Below are positions 25,188 through 32,959 of a stretch of DNA of 64,000 nt, piece after piece. The DNA is taken from the NCBI RefSeq assembly GCF_022213065.1, contig NZ_JAKLJA010000038.1, positions 1 through 64,000 of the forward strand, given 5' to 3'. A program made the translations under genes and the position numbers. This DNA is from Paraburkholderia tagetis. GTDB lineage: Bacteria > Pseudomonadota > Gammaproteobacteria > Burkholderiales > Burkholderiaceae. Below the pieces are notes generated by a model that was not told where the DNA came from, did not search any database, and worked only from the letters and a program-made list of their open reading frames with translations. Every line of letters begins with the position of its first letter. The first letter of the stretch is position 1.

Positions 25188-27797
25188 TTACTCCTCGCTT
25201 TCGCCCTCACCTTCAGCGATGTCGCCTTCGGCGTCGGCGTCGGCCTCCGCGATCTGCTGCAGGCCGGAAAGCTTCGTACCTTCGTCAAGGCTGATGAGTG
25301 TAACACCTTGCGTTGCACGGCCCATTTCGCGGATCTCCGAGACGCGCGTGCGAATCAGCACGCCCGTGGTCGTGATCAGCATGATCTGGGCTTCGGCGTC
25401 CACGAGCGTTGCCGCGACCACCTTGCCGTTACGCTCCGACGTCTGGATCGCAATCATGCCCTTCGTTCCGCGGCCGTGGCGCGTGTATTCGGTGATCGGC
25501 GTGCGCTTGCCATAGCCGTTCTCCGTTGCGGTGAGCACCGACTGCTGCTCGTCGTCGGCCACGAGGAGCGCGATGACCTGCTGGCTGTCTTCGAGCTGCA
25601 TGCCACGCACGCCGCGCGCCTCGCGGCCCATCGGACGCACGTCGTTTTCGTCGAAGCGCACCGCCTTGCCTGCGTCCGAGAACAGCATCACGTCGTGCGC
25701 GCCGTCCGTGATGGCCGCGCCGATCAGATAGTCGCCATCGTCGAGACCGACCGCAATAATACCCTTGCGCAACGGGCGGCTGAATGCTTCGAGCGGCGTC
25801 TTCTTGACCGTACCGAGGGCGGTCGCCATAAACACGAACTTGTCCGCCGAGAACTCCTTCACCGGCAGCACGACGGTGATCTTTTCGCCGTCCTGAAGCG
25901 GGAACATGTTGACGATCGGACGGCCGCGCGAGTTGCGCGAACCCTGCGGCACCTCATACACCTTCACCCAGTACACGCGCCCCCGGTTCGAGAAGCACAG
26001 GATGTGGTCGTGCGTATTGGCGATGAAGAGCGTGTCGATCCAGTCGTCGTCCTTCATCGACGTGGCCTGCTTGCCGCGACCTCCGCGCTTCTGGGCGCGA
26101 TATTCGGACAACGGCTGCGATTTCACGTAACCCGAGTGCGACATGGTCACCACCATATCCTGCGGCGTGATCAGATCTTCGGTGTTCAGCTCGGTCGCGT
26201 TCATCTCGATCTTCGAGCGGCGCGCATCGCCGAATTCGCTCTTGATCGCGGTGAGTTCGTCGGAGATCATGGTCGTTACGCGCTCGGGGCGCGCAAGGAT
26301 GTCGAGCAGGTCGGCAATCTGCGCCATGACTTCGCGGTACTCGCCAATGATCTTGTCCTGCTCCAGCCCCGTCAGGCGCTGCAGACGCATTTGCAGGATT
26401 TCCTGCGCCTGCGTGTCGGACAGACGATAGAGGCCATCGGCCTGCATGCCGTATTGCGGGTTCAGGCCTTCCGGACGATAGGCTTCGCGGCCGCCCGCCG
26501 CCGAGTTCTCCTGCTCCGCGCGCGTGAGCATCTCGCGCACGAGCGACGAATCCCACGGACGGTTCATCAACTCCTGCTTGGCGATCGGCGGCGTGGGCGC
26601 GGCCTTGATGATCGCGATGAAATCGTCGATGTTCGCAAGCGCAACCGCGAGACCTTCGAGCACGTGGCCGCGTTCGCGCGCCTTGCGCAGTTCGTATACC
26701 GTGCGCCGCGTGAGCACTTCGCGGCGATGCGACAGGAAATGCTGGAGCATTTCCTTCAGGTTCAGCAGCTTCGGCTGATTGTCCACCAGCGCGACCATGT
26801 TCATGCCGAACGTGTCCTGCAGCTGCGTCGCCTTATACAGATTGTTGAGGATGACCTCGGGCACTTCGCCGCGCTTGAGCTCGATCACGACGCGCATACC
26901 GCTCTTGTCGGACTCGTCGCGAATATCGGAAATGCCTTCGAGCTTCTTCTCGTTGACGAGCTCGGCGATGCGCTCGAGCAGCGAACGCTTGTTCACCTGG
27001 TACGGCAGCTCGTCGACGATGATCGCCATGCGCTGGCCGCGATCGATCTCTTCGAAGTGCGTGGCGGCGCGCATCACGACGCGCCCGCGCCCCGTGCGAT
27101 AGCCGTCGCGCACACCGGCGACGCCGTAGATGATGCCGGCGGTCGGGAAATCCGGCGCCGGAATGATCTCGATCAGTTCGTCGATGGTGGCTTCCGGGCT
27201 TTTCAGCAGGTGCTGGCAAGCGTCGACCACTTCGTTGAGATTGTGCGGCGGAATGTTCGTGGCCATGCCGACCGCGATGCCCGACGAACCGTTGATAAGC
27301 AGGTTCGGGATACGCGCGGGCAGGATCTGCGGCTCGCTCTCGCTGCCGTCGTAGTTCGGTCCGAAGTCGACGGTTTCCTTGTCGATGTCGGCGAGCAGCT
27401 CGTGACCGATCTTCGCCATGCGGATTTCGGTGTAACGCATGGCCGCAGCGTTGTCGCCGTCGATGGAGCCGAAGTTGCCCTGGCCGTCGACCAGCATGTA
27501 GCGCAGCGAGAAGTTCTGCGCCATCCGGACGATGGTGTCGTATACAGCCGTGTCGCCGTGCGGGTGGTATTTACCGATCACGTCGCCGACGATACGCGCC
27601 GACTTCTTGTAAGCGCGGTTCCAGTCGTTGTTCAACTCGTGCATCGCGTACAACACGCGCCGGTGCACGGGCTTCAAACCATCACGCACATCCGGAAGCG
27701 CCCGCCCGACGATCACGCTCATCGCGTAATCGAGATACGAGCGGCGCATTTCCTCCTCGAGGGAGATAGGCAGAGTCTCTTTGGCGAATTGATCCAT
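25188..27797 (-). CDS. gyrA: DNA gyrase subunit A
   Basis: This 869-residue type II topoisomerase subunit breaks and rejoins DNA. The catalytic tyrosine is Tyr122 in AAAMRYTEIRMAK. The quinolone-resistance region reads HPHGDTAVYDTIVRMAQ, with Thr at position 83 (as is usual in Burkholderia) and Asp87 unchanged. The C-terminal beta-pinwheel carries the GyrA box QKRGGRGK, which is needed for negative supercoiling, and ends in an acidic tail (EGDIAEGEGESEE). ATG 27797 (MDQFAKETLPISLEEEM) is the standard start. Confidence 0.98.
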   Translation of the reverse strand: MDQFAKETLPISLEEEMRRSYLDYAMSVIVGRALPDVRDGLKPVHRRVLYAMHELNNDWNRAYKKSARIVGDVIGKYHPHGDTAVYDTIVRMAQNFSLRYMLVDGQGNFGSIDGDNAAAMRYTEIRMAKIGHELLADIDKETVDFGPNYDGSESEPQILPARIPNLLINGSSGIAVGMATNIPPHNLNEVVDACQHLLKSPEATIDELIEIIPAPDFPTAGIIYGVAGVRDGYRTGRGRVVMRAATHFEEIDRGQRMAIIVDELPYQVNKRSLLERIAELVNEKKLEGISDIRDESDKSGMRVVIELKRGEVPEVILNNLYKATQLQDTFGMNMVALVDNQPKLLNLKEMLQHFLSHRREVLTRRTVYELRKARERGHVLEGLAVALANIDDFIAIIKAAPTPPIAKQELMNRPWDSSLVREMLTRAEQENSAAGGREAYRPEGLNPQYGMQADGLYRLSDTQAQEILQMRLQRLTGLEQDKIIGEYREVMAQIADLLDILARPERVTTMISDELTAIKSEFGDARRSKIEMNATELNTEDLITPQDMVVTMSHSGYVKSQPLSEYRAQKRGGRGKQATSMKDDDWIDTLFIANTHDHILCFSNRGRVYWVKVYEVPQGSRNSRGRPIVNMFPLQDGEKITVVLPVKEFSADKFVFMATALGTVKKTPLEAFSRPLRKGIIAVGLDDGDYLIGAAITDGAHDVMLFSDAGKAVRFDENDVRPMGREARGVRGMQLEDSQQVIALLVADDEQQSVLTATENGYGKRTPITEYTRHGRGTKGMIAIQTSERNGKVVAATLVDAEAQIMLITTTGVLIRTRVSEIREMGRATQGVTLISLDEGTKLSGLQQIAEADADAEGDIAEGEGESEE

Positions 27798-28192
27798 TAT
27801 CGATGTCGTTGTCGGGCGCACGGGGCTGCCCGGCGAGCCTGCCTGCCGGATCAGCCGCGCAACGCGCCCTGCTGTCGCATGGACGCCGCAGACGCAGCGC
27901 AATCTTCTGATTCTATCATGCGCGAGCCCCCCGCCCGGCGCCTGGGCGCCGCGTGCGCGCCATGTGCGTATACCTATTAGTACGGCAAGTCCCGAGCGCC
28001 TCAAAACGGCGCAAAGCGGTTCAAGCGCGCCGCAGCGCACTGGCAAATATCAAGCGCAAACGACGGCCGGGCGGCATTCGCGTGACAAAGCGCAGCGCTC
28101 GCTGCAAGACACCTTGCACTCCACCATCAACCAGGCACACTACCAGGAGATCGGCTGGGAACTTTTTGTTGCGGGTGTACCACATTCGGCAA

Positions 28193-28220
28193 GCCCCAAT
28201 GAAAGGGGCGGATTTTTTTT
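28193..28220 (+). terminator. Orphan rho-independent terminator upstream of ompA
   Basis: GCCCC and GGGGC form a short stem with a 7-nt loop, followed by GGA and eight Ts. No annotated plus-strand gene precedes it, because gyrA upstream points away. It may end a small RNA or act as an attenuator in a long ompA leader. Confidence 0.6.
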
Positions 28221-28311
28221 ATCGTCGGACGGGAACGATATGGCAAAATGCCAACGCACAAAGTTAGACACCGCTCGAAGTCTACACAAGACGCGTCTCA
28301 CAACTCGCCAA

Positions 28312-28320
28312 TGTTATACT
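28312..28320 (+). promoter_or_regulatory. Extended -10 promoter element of ompA
   Basis: TGTTATACT combines the TGn extension with TATACT, a 5/6 match to the sigma-70 -10 box, 76 bp upstream of the ompA start. No good -35 box lies 17 bp upstream, consistent with an extended -10 promoter. Confidence 0.5.
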
Positions 28321-28396
28321 TCGAGCAATGTATGACTAGTCTTCGTCATATGGCTCGCAGTAAACCTGCGGTAATCTCAATTTCGAGAGGAGAAAT

Positions 28397-29050
28397 ATGA
28401 ATAAACTTTCAAAGCTCGCGTTCATTGCAGCTACCGCAGTTATGGCTGCATCCGCCCAAGCACAATCCGTGCCGGCGTCGCGACAAGCCGTCAATGACAA
28501 CTGGGTGAATGGTACCGGCGAATACGTGTGGATGAACGGCACGAACGAGCTTTGCTGGCGCGATGCATTCTGGACGCCGGCCACCGCCAACGCAAAGTGC
28601 GATGGCGCACTGGTCGCCCAGGCACCGCAACCGCCGGTCGCTCCGCCGCCGCCGGCAATCACGAGCCAAAAGATCACGTATCAAGCTGACGCCCTGTTCG
28701 ACTTCGACAAGGCTATCCTGAAGCCGGCTGGCAAGGAAAAGCTGGACGATCTGGCAAGCAAGACCCAGGCTCTGAACCTCGAAGTCATCGTTGCGACGGG
28801 CTACACCGACCGCATCGGTTCGGCTGCCTACAACGACCGCCTGTCGCTGCGCCGTGCGCAAGCCGTCAAGTCGTACCTGGTCAGCAAGGGTGTTCCGGCA
28901 GACCGCGTCTACACGGAAGGCAAGGGCAAGCGCAACCCGGTTACGACTGGCTGCAACCAGAAGAACCACAAGCAACTCGTCGCCTGCCTCGCACCGGATC
29001 GCCGCGTGGAAGTCGAAGTTGTTGGCACGCAGAAGCAACCGCAACAGTAA
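28397..29050 (+). CDS. OmpA family outer-membrane protein
   Basis: This 217-residue exported protein has a signal peptide (MNKLSKLAFIAATAVMAASAQA), a short region with NWVNGTGEYVWMNGTNELCWRD, a Pro-rich hinge (PQPPVAPPPPA) and a C-terminal OmpA/MotB peptidoglycan-binding domain with DALFDFDKAILKPAGKEKL, TGYTDRIGSAAYNDRLSLRRA and the ending PDRRVEVEV. There is no large beta-barrel domain, so it probably links the outer membrane or periplasm to murein, as is typical of the short beta-proteobacterial OmpA proteins. A strong GAGAGGAG ribosome-binding site lies 4 bases before the ATG, and a textbook terminator follows, suggesting high expression. Confidence 0.93.
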   Translation: MNKLSKLAFIAATAVMAASAQAQSVPASRQAVNDNWVNGTGEYVWMNGTNELCWRDAFWTPATANAKCDGALVAQAPQPPVAPPPPAITSQKITYQADALFDFDKAILKPAGKEKLDDLASKTQALNLEVIVATGYTDRIGSAAYNDRLSLRRAQAVKSYLVSKGVPADRVYTEGKGKRNPVTTGCNQKNHKQLVACLAPDRRVEVEVVGTQKQPQQ

Positions 29051-29075
29051 TTTGCGAGCTGCGACAGCACGCCTC

Positions 29076-29102
29076 AAAGCCCCGCTTCGGCGGGGCTTTT
29101 TT
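29076..29102 (+). terminator. Rho-independent terminator of ompA
   Basis: AAAGCCCCGC and GCGGGGCTTT form a 10-bp stem with a TTCG tetraloop, followed by a run of Ts. Confidence 0.95.
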
Positions 29103-29238
29103 ATTGCGCTCTTGTTTTGCTATTTCGCTCGTTATGGGCGCCCCCGCAATCGCTGCCCATTTTGCCGCTGCCCGCCCCCGCCTATATACTCGGGGCTTGA
29201 CCTATCACCCGCTCTGGCACGCCAGATGCCTTTCCGAC

Positions 29239-29937
29239 ATGACCAATGCCGATCCCCACGAGTTGCAGAAGTTCAGCGATCTTGCTCATCGCTGGTGGGA
29301 CCCGAACGCTGAATTCAAGCCGCTGCATGAACTGAACCCCATTCGCCTTGGCTGGATCGACAGCCATGCGCACCTGCCTGCAAAGCGCGTGCTCGATATC
29401 GGCTGCGGCGGCGGCATCCTGTCCGAATCGATGGCCGGCCTCGGCGCGAACGTCAAGGGCATCGATCTCTCCAGCGAAGCGCTGGGCGTGGCCGACCTGC
29501 ACAGCCTGGAAAGCGGCATCACGGTGGAATACGAGGAAATCGCGGCCGAAGCGATCGCGGCTCGCGAGCCCGCTTCGTTCGACGTCGTCACCTGCATGGA
29601 AATGCTCGAGCACGTGCCGGAACCGCTGAGCGTGGTCAAAGCCTGCGCGACGCTCGTGAAGCCCGGCGGCTGGGTGTTCTTCTCCACGCTCAACCGCAAT
29701 GTGAAGTCGTACCTGCTTGCCGTGATCGGCGCGGAATACATCGCGCAGATGCTGCCCAAGGGCACGCACGATTACGCGCGTTTCATTCGCCCTTCGGAGC
29801 TTGCGGGTTTCGTGCGCGAGGCCGGCCTGCGTCCGGCCGAAATCAAGGGCATCACGTATAACCCGCTCACGCGCCGCTTTGCGCTGTCGAACGACTCCAG
29901 CGTCAACTATATGATCGCCTGCCGGCGCGACGCCTGA
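29239..29937 (+). CDS. ubiG: Bifunctional 2-polyprenyl-6-hydroxyphenol methylase / 3-demethylubiquinol 3-O-methyltransferase
   Basis: This 232-residue SAM-dependent O-methyltransferase performs both O-methylation steps of ubiquinone synthesis. The motif I VLDIGCGGGILSESMAGLGA, post-motif GIDLSSEAL, and MEMLEHVPEP are typical of UbiG; the N-terminal FSDLAHRWWDPNAEFKPLHELNPIRL is the family signature. ATG 29239 (MTNADPHELQ) was chosen because homologues begin with this segment; upstream ATGs would add an unrelated N-terminus. gph starts 23 bp downstream, so the two are likely cotranscribed. Confidence 0.95.
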   Translation: MTNADPHELQKFSDLAHRWWDPNAEFKPLHELNPIRLGWIDSHAHLPAKRVLDIGCGGGILSESMAGLGANVKGIDLSSEALGVADLHSLESGITVEYEEIAAEAIAAREPASFDVVTCMEMLEHVPEPLSVVKACATLVKPGGWVFFSTLNRNVKSYLLAVIGAEYIAQMLPKGTHDYARFIRPSELAGFVREAGLRPAEIKGITYNPLTRRFALSNDSSVNYMIACRRDA

Positions 29938-29960
29938 GGCCACACGCGCCTCCCTCCGAC

Positions 29961-30686
29961 ATGACTCTGACCCAGCTTGAAAGTACGCCCGCGCCGGACC
30001 ACCGCGCGGCGCTCGATACCTGCGACGCCGTGCTGTTCGACTTCGACGGCACGCTCGCCGACACGGCTCCCGACCTCGCCGTCGCGGTCAACCAGATGCG
30101 CCACGCGCGGGGCCTCGCGCCCGCGCCCTACGAGAAGCTGCGCCCGCTCGCCTCGGCGGGCGCACGGGGCCTTATCGGCGGTGCATTCGGCATCGGCCCC
30201 GATGATCGCGAATTCGCAGCAATGCGCGAAGAGTTCCTCGCCAACTACGCCGCCAATCTGCGCGTGGAGACGGTGCTCTTCCCGGGCATCGACGCGGTGC
30301 TCGACGACCTCGAAGCACGCGGCGTGCGCTGGGGCATCGTCACCAACAAGGTCGCGCGGCTGACCGATCCGCTCGTGAAGCTGATGCATCTCGACACGCG
30401 CGCGGCCTGCGTCGTGAGCGGCGACACCACGCCCTACTCGAAGCCCCACCCCGCCCCGCTGCTGCATGCGGCACAAGCGCTGGGCGTCGAGGCGCGGCGC
30501 GTGGTCTACGTCGGCGACGACCTGCGCGACGTGCAAGCTGGCCACGCGGCCGGCATGGCGACGATCGCTGCGGCCTATGGCTACTGCGGCAACGTCGAGC
30601 CGCCGGCGCAATGGGATGCGGATTACGTGGCCGATACCGCCGCGACGCTTTTCTCCCTGCTCCAGGACGTGGGCCGACGCGCCTGA
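29961..30686 (+). CDS. gph: Phosphoglycolate phosphatase
   Basis: This 241-residue HAD-superfamily phosphatase removes phosphate from 2-phosphoglycolate formed during DNA repair and, in autotrophs, photorespiration. The four HAD motifs are present: DFDGTLADT (nucleophile Asp), the threonine in IVTNK, the lysine in SKPHPAPL and YVGDDLRDVQAG. The ubiG-gph pair is conserved in beta-proteobacteria. The exact substrate is inferred from family and context; other HAD phosphatases look similar. Confidence 0.9.
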   Translation: MTLTQLESTPAPDHRAALDTCDAVLFDFDGTLADTAPDLAVAVNQMRHARGLAPAPYEKLRPLASAGARGLIGGAFGIGPDDREFAAMREEFLANYAANLRVETVLFPGIDAVLDDLEARGVRWGIVTNKVARLTDPLVKLMHLDTRAACVVSGDTTPYSKPHPAPLLHAAQALGVEARRVVYVGDDLRDVQAGHAAGMATIAAAYGYCGNVEPPAQWDADYVADTAATLFSLLQDVGRRA

Positions 30687-30774
30687 TGCCACGGCTCTTG
30701 TCCCGCAGCGCTGGGCGCGATAATTGACGCACTCGCCCTTGATCCAGGCGCGGTTAGCCTCATCTGCCGAACTA

Positions 30775-30783
30775 TGTGATAAT
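30775..30783 (+). promoter_or_regulatory. Extended -10 promoter element of ssrA
   Basis: TGTGATAAT (TGn plus GATAAT, 5/6 match to TATAAT) lies 13 bp before the mature 5' end of tmRNA. A weak TTAGCC at 30754-30759 with an 18-bp spacer could be the -35. Confidence 0.5.
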
Positions 30784-30796
30784 GATTGTTCACCCC

Positions 30797-31166
30797 GGGG
30801 CCGACCTGGTTTCGACAGGGGTTATGAAGTAATCAGGGCATGCCGAGGACCCGTCACCTCGTTAATCAATGGGAAAAACGTAACTGCAAACGACGAAACG
30901 TTCGCACTGGCAGCCTAAGGGCCGCCGTCCTCTGCCTGGCTCACTGACGGGCTAGTGTCGCAAGACCGGTAGCAATACCGCCAGAGGTCATATACGTCAG
31001 TTAAGCTCTGTCGGCGTCACGACGCCAGAGTCGAAAACCTGGTGAATCGCCGTAGCGCAGCGTGTTCGTCCGCGTCGCTGCGGTTAAATCAAAAGACAGA
31101 ACTACGCATGTAGAACTGGTTATGGACTGCTTCTGGACGCGGGTTCGATTCCCGCCGGCTCCACCA
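30797..31166 (+). ncRNA. ssrA: Transfer-messenger RNA (tmRNA)
   Basis: This one-piece 370-nt tmRNA rescues stalled ribosomes and tags the incomplete proteins for degradation. The 5' end GGGGCCGACCTGGTTTCGAC pairs with the 3' end GGCTCC-ACCA to form the tRNA-like acceptor stem, and the T-arm GGGTTCGATTCCCGC is intact with CCA encoded. The tag reading frame at 30886-30918 encodes ANDETFALAA followed by TAA. It is followed by a strong terminator. The 3' end of ssrA is a common integration site, but no integrase or duplicated 3' fragment is seen in the window. Confidence 0.97.
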
Positions 31167-31180
31167 GATTTTCTCGATAT

Positions 31181-31229
31181 AAAACAAAAACTCGCGACAG
31201 CACGAAAGCTTCGCGAGTTTTTGTTTTTT
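31181..31229 (+). terminator. Rho-independent terminator of ssrA
   Basis: AAAACAAAAACTCGCGA pairs with TCGCGAGTTTTTGTTTT, a 17-bp stem with a 13-nt loop, followed by further Ts. It starts 15 bp after the tmRNA CCA end. Confidence 0.92.
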
Positions 31230-31301
31230 TAGCGCCCGATTTAACCGCGTAACCGTGCGACACTGGCCGCGGCGCCCTCGCGCCGCCCGCCACCCCACAG
31301 A

Positions 31302-31568
31302 TCAATTATCTTGCGGGCACTGCAGGTTGCAGCCGTTCGGGTCGCCCATATCGCCCTTCCTGCGCGCAGTCGACGGTTTGCCGTGCTGATATTTGTTCGA
31401 AGGCGCCGATGCCGCGAATGGCATTTGCGGATGCTCGTTGATCTTGAATCCGTCGGAGAGGATCCCGCCCGGGACGCCCGGCGAATTCTGGGCGAAAGCG
31501 ATGTTGACGGTGGCAAATAGCGCTCCCGCGGTTGCGGCAGCTATACAAGCATTAAGCAAGAATTTCAT
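31302..31568 (-). CDS. Small secreted protein of unknown function
   Basis: This 88-residue protein has a convincing signal peptide (MKFLLNACIAAATAGALFAT through NIAFA/Q) and a mature part of about 60 residues rich in Pro, Gly, Ser and Lys, with two cysteines near the end (GCNLQCPQ) that could form a disulfide or bind metal. I recognise no family. The start ATG 31568 is the one that puts the signal peptide first. It lies between ssrA and the fds regulator on the minus strand, with no obvious operon partner. Coding status rests mainly on the signal peptide. Confidence 0.65.
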   Translation of the reverse strand: MKFLLNACIAAATAGALFATVNIAFAQNSPGVPGGILSDGFKINEHPQMPFAASAPSNKYQHGKPSTARRKGDMGDPNGCNLQCPQDN

Positions 31569-31742
31569 GGTCGATCGGCGCGAGTAGCGCGCATCCAAAA
31601 CGGTGGAGCCAGTAGCGGCCCAAAGTATCACAAAAAGCGACGCACTCTGCAGCGTCGGGCGACCGTTATGTTGCTTCCTGTTACAAAACCCCACAAGACC
31701 CACCACGATCCACCACAACTCGCGACCGCCCCGCGACGCTCG

Positions 31743-32828
31743 TCAGCGTGTCTGCTCCCGCCCCGACCAGCCAACGCCGAGCGGCACGACGGCGCCGCAC
31801 TCGCCCGGATCGTAGCCCTCCAGTTGCGCCACAGACTGACGAAACGACGTGCCGCGCAGCAACTGGAGCACGGTCGCCAGAGGCCCACGCTCCAGTTGCG
31901 CGCGTTCGCAGGCGAAGTAATAGTCTTCGTCGGCGATCGGGATGAAATCGAGGCCGAAATGGTGCGCCGCGGGCTCCACGCCGAAGCCCACGTCGGCCAT
32001 GCCGCTCGCGACGAACGCCGCGATCGCCGAATGCGTGAGTTCCGATGATGCATAACCGTTCACCCGCTCCGGGTCGACGCCCACGCGCGTGAGTAGCAAA
32101 TCGATCAAAAGACGCGTGCCCGAGCCCGGCTGCCGGTTCACGAAGCGGATGTCGCTCCGCGACAGGTCGGCGAGTCCGGCGATTCCACGCGGGTTGCCAT
32201 GCCCGACAAAGAGCCCCTGCTTGCGGCGCGTGAGGTGGATCAGCACGTGGCGCTGCGGATCGAGCCAGTTACGGTAGGCGTCGGCACAGGCTTCGCGAAA
32301 ATCGCTGCGCGGAAGATGAAAGCCCGCCAGATCGCACTCGCCGCGCGCAAGCGCCGTGATGGCGTCGGCGCTGTCGCGGTATTTGATCTCCACGGGCACC
32401 TGGTCGGCCACGAGCGCGGTGACCAGCGCCGCCACCGCGTAGCCATGCGAGGCGTGGATGCGCAGGTCCTGCACGGCGGGCGCGATCCAGCGGTTCAGAT
32501 CGCTGGCCACTTCACTCGCGAGCGCCTGAAGATTGCCGGACAGGCGCTCCGTGCACAGACGCTGCGAGCGCAGCACTGCTTCGCCCAGCTCCGAAAGCAC
32601 CGAGCCGCGGCCACGCGCCTTGGCGATCAGCGCGCCGCCCAGGCGCTCCTCCAGATCGCGCAACAGCCCCCACGCATGACGATAGGACAAACCCTTACGC
32701 TGCGCGGCCTGCGCAATGCTGCCTTCTTCCGCGACGAGCGCGAGAAGCGGCACCACGTCCGTCAGACTGGCCTCACGGCCTTGCCCGTCCCGCACCACCA
32801 GTTGCGCCTGACACTCGACCTTGATCAT
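31743..32828 (-). CDS. ModE-type HTH / periplasmic-binding-protein-like transcriptional regulator of formate dehydrogenase
   Basis: This 361-residue regulator has an N-terminal winged helix (about residues 20-80, VAEEGSIAQAAQRKGLSYRHAWGLLRDLEERLGG), resembling ModE and LysR readers. A PBP-like ligand domain (about 110-340) follows, with ECDLAGFHLP, FVNRQPGSGTRLLIDLLL and GMADVGFGVEPAAHHFGLDFIPI, which resembles molybdate-binding sensors. It is divergent from fdsG with a 131-bp shared control region, so it most likely controls fdsGBAD and itself, comparable in position to FdsR of Cupriavidus. The ligand may be molybdate, tungstate or formate; this is inference. Confidence 0.85.
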   Translation of the reverse strand: MIKVECQAQLVVRDGQGREASLTDVVPLLALVAEEGSIAQAAQRKGLSYRHAWGLLRDLEERLGGALIAKARGRGSVLSELGEAVLRSQRLCTERLSGNLQALASEVASDLNRWIAPAVQDLRIHASHGYAVAALVTALVADQVPVEIKYRDSADAITALARGECDLAGFHLPRSDFREACADAYRNWLDPQRHVLIHLTRRKQGLFVGHGNPRGIAGLADLSRSDIRFVNRQPGSGTRLLIDLLLTRVGVDPERVNGYASSELTHSAIAAFVASGMADVGFGVEPAAHHFGLDFIPIADEDYYFACERAQLERGPLATVLQLLRGTSFRQSVAQLEGYDPGECGAVVPLGVGWSGREQTR

Positions 32829-32831
32829 TAT

Positions 32832-32844
32832 GAAATCTCATTTC
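32832..32844. promoter_or_regulatory. Palindrome GAAAT-CTC-ATTTC at the regulator start
   Basis: A perfect 5-3-5 inverted repeat lies 4 bp upstream of the regulator ATG. It overlaps where the ribosome-binding site or the regulator operator would be, and is a candidate autoregulatory site. Confidence 0.35.
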
Positions 32845-32901
32845 CTATTGCGCCGACCCTTTTGCGAGCCTATTGTTCGTCCATACAAGAAAACAACCCC
32901 A

Positions 32902-32941
32902 GCATAGATGCGCACTTTATGAATGACAAGCGCATATATGC
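32902..32941. promoter_or_regulatory. Twin decamer palindromes in the fds control region
   Basis: GCATAGATGC (32902-32911) and GCATATATGC (32932-32941) differ by one base, are self-complementary or nearly so, and start exactly 30 bp apart, placing them on the same helix face. The second ends 18 bp before the fdsG GTG start and overlaps a TATAT stretch that could be its -10. They are candidate binding sites for the divergent regulator. Confidence 0.5.
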
Positions 32942-32959
32942 CTCCGCAGGAGCCTTACA

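Larger units (their letters stand above)
27798..28396. other. 599-bp divergent intergenic region between gyrA and ompA
   Basis: This should contain the gyrA promoter on the minus strand and the ompA promoter on the plus strand. It holds a plus-strand rho-independent terminator at 28193-28220 and an extended -10 element at 28312-28320. Open frames on the plus strand (for example 27964-28335) read through that terminator, lack good ribosome-binding sites and have no recognisable product. The right half is less GC-rich than the surrounding genes. Confidence 0.6.

Noticed and set aside
27535..27560. GyrA Thr83 as a quinolone-resistance mutation
   Set aside because: Threonine is the usual residue at this position in Burkholderia and many other genera; Asp87 is unchanged, so no resistance change is visible.
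25308..27980. Long plus-strand open frame of 890 codons opposite gyrA
   Set aside because: Its product is Arg/His/Asp-rich with no domain, and it mirrors the codon pattern of gyrA, as expected from high-GC antisense frames.
27964..28335. 123-codon plus-strand frame between gyrA and ompA
   Set aside because: It crosses an intrinsic terminator, lacks a ribosome-binding site and has no family resemblance.
30797..32828. ssrA-associated integrated island
   Set aside because: tmRNA is a common integration site, but there is no integrase, no second ssrA 3' fragment and no base-composition break; the following genes look core.
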